From: Datnioides undecimradiatus
Taxonomy: Eukaryota; Chordata; Actinopteri; Lobotiformes; Datnioididae
Assembly: GCA_008933995.1 (NCBI GenBank)
Contig: WARS01000012.1
Location: 8,355,501-8,419,500 of the forward strand
Reading direction: 5' to 3'
DNA length: 64,000 nt
The notes under the pieces were generated by a model that saw only the letters and a list, made by a program, of their open reading frames with translations, had not been told where the DNA came from and did no database searches. Shown piece by piece: positions 62,831 through 64,000 of this stretch (its first letter is position 1; each line of letters begins with the position of its first letter). The translations under genes and the position numbers were made by a program.

Positions 62831-63816
62831 CTTACAGCACACAGATTGTCAAGTAATTGCCTCTCCAGAAAATTTCTATAGCCAGAGTATTGGAAAAAGA
62901 GCTCACCTTTCATTTGAACAGAGCATTTAAATGGCTAAGTAAGTAAAGATCATGAAAAGGTTTAATAACAGTGTAATTATCTCAGGAGATGGAAAAATAG
63001 AGTACAATACTGACATATCCCATAATCAAAAAGTTACAAATATTCACATTTTGGACTATTTTGCTATATTTCAGGTTAGGGTGTGCAACATATTTCATAC
63101 ATATTTCATCACACTTGAAATGTCAACTGCTTATTTGCAGGTGCTCATAAACAATGTGCTCCAGTTTTTCCATCATCTGCTTGACTTCTGACCACCACTG
63201 TAATGTATCTGCATCTTCAACATTTTAAATCCACTCATCCAGCTCATGTCCAGCTCGACCCCAGAGGTCACACCTGAGCGGCCCCACTTTACAAATCCAG
63301 AACTCGCTGTGATTTTACTAAGTCGACTAAACTAAGCAATAAAGCACGGTCTTCAAAGCACACGGTTATATTTGCAAAGCATCTCTCAAAGACCAGATGC
63401 GCCTCCGTGTCCTGCCCTCTTCCCCCTGTGATATCAAAGACGCACATGCACATCAGAGAATATTTTTAGACAAACGGCAACCCAGATGTCTAATAAAGAC
63501 GGAGATGAAAGGTTGGTATCTCAATGTAAATATTTAAACTTTAATTTTATTGAACATGTTGCGCTTTCTTAGAATTTTATTGCTTGTAAATCTTAGGGAG
63601 ATGTTTTCGGTCCTGTAGAAACAACTGGAAAAACATGTTCAATTGGAAATAATGTGATCTCTGATTCGGCAGATATTATTAGCTGCAAAATGCTTAATAT
63701 CTGAGGTAAGAAGAGGCCTTGTGTTGTAAAATTGCAATTTAGTTTACAAATGCAATGGAGGACAAGTGCGTAATCATGTTTGGGGGGGAGGGGTCTAGCG
63801 GCATGGGGTATGGGGG
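62831..63816. other. upstream region of the right-edge gene
   Basis: No exon is recognised. Complex sequence from about 63230 to 63520 may be proximal regulatory DNA. A G-rich stretch (63781-63816) immediately precedes the TATA box. Confidence 0.35.
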
Positions 63817-63822
63817 TATAAA
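63817..63822 (+). promoter_or_regulatory. TATA box of a gene starting at the window edge
   Basis: A perfect TATAAA (TATAAAT to 63823) behind a G-rich stretch. Transcription would start near 63847, leaving about 125 bases to the ATG at 63973. The spacing makes this a plausible tissue-specific promoter. Confidence 0.45.
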
Positions 63823-63972
63823 TGCACCCTGGATACAGTTTGGGTAGTCAGAATAACAGCGAATTGCATCTGTCAAATATCCTTTTCAAATGCAGGTTTA
63901 GCTTTTTTGGCTGGAGAATTAGTACTTGGACTGAAGAGACAGAGAAGCAAAGTGTTTCACCTCAGACAAGAA

Positions 63973-64000
63973 ATGGATAACTGGAAGATTCAGCTGGTTG
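63973..64000 (+). CDS. possible 5' end of a protein-coding gene, cut by the window end
   Basis: An ATG in good context (AAGAAATGG) opens a frame MDNWKIQLV that runs off the window after nine codons. A charged start followed by a more hydrophobic run would suit a signal peptide, but too little is visible to judge. In human the gene beyond the DLX4 5' side is TAC4 (tachykinin), then KAT7. A small TATA-driven peptide gene such as tac4 would fit, but this is synteny-based guesswork. Confidence 0.3.

Overview
This window looks like nuclear DNA from a teleost fish, most likely a percomorph. It carries two intact, convergently transcribed Distal-less homeobox genes with compact introns and many CA/GT microsatellites. 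It also carries several copies of short foldback repeats built on AGCTAGC/TTAGC words, which I recall as common in percomorph genomes. No bacterial, viral or retroviral element was recognised.

Left 14 kb: a conserved Dlx bigene cluster. dlx3 lies on the + strand (coding exons 1591-1933, 2742-2926 and 3233-3547; 280 codons). dlx4 lies on the - strand (13459-13138, 12143-11950 and 10371-10117; 256 codons). The genes point tail to tail, as human DLX3 and DLX4 do, with about 5.6 kb between their predicted poly(A) sites. Both show the standard three-exon Dlx layout: phase 1 after exon 1, and phase 0 inside the homeodomain just before VKIWFQN. The intergenic DNA and the dlx4 introns hold several blocks that read like enhancers, and a dense cluster of sequences able to form non-B DNA. 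Teleosts can carry two such clusters (a and b). The dlx4 protein resembles what I remember of zebrafish Dlx4a more than Dlx4b, so this may be the dlx3a-dlx4a cluster, but I cannot settle that from memory.

Middle 50 kb (about 14-63.8 kb): a gene desert upstream of dlx4. I find no convincing protein-coding exon. It contains microsatellites, three copies of one foldback repeat, a second short repeat, polypurine/polypyrimidine blocks and an isolated CpG-rich patch. Between these lie about 15 complex, repeat-free blocks rich in homeodomain, POU and TCF-type words. They are good candidates for long-range enhancers of the dlx pair, but their conservation cannot be tested here.

Right edge: a TATA box at 63817-63822 and an ATG in good context at 63973 suggest the first exon of another gene, cut off by the window end. 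By human synteny (DLX4 is followed by TAC4 and KAT7) it could be tac4, but nine codons are too few to say.
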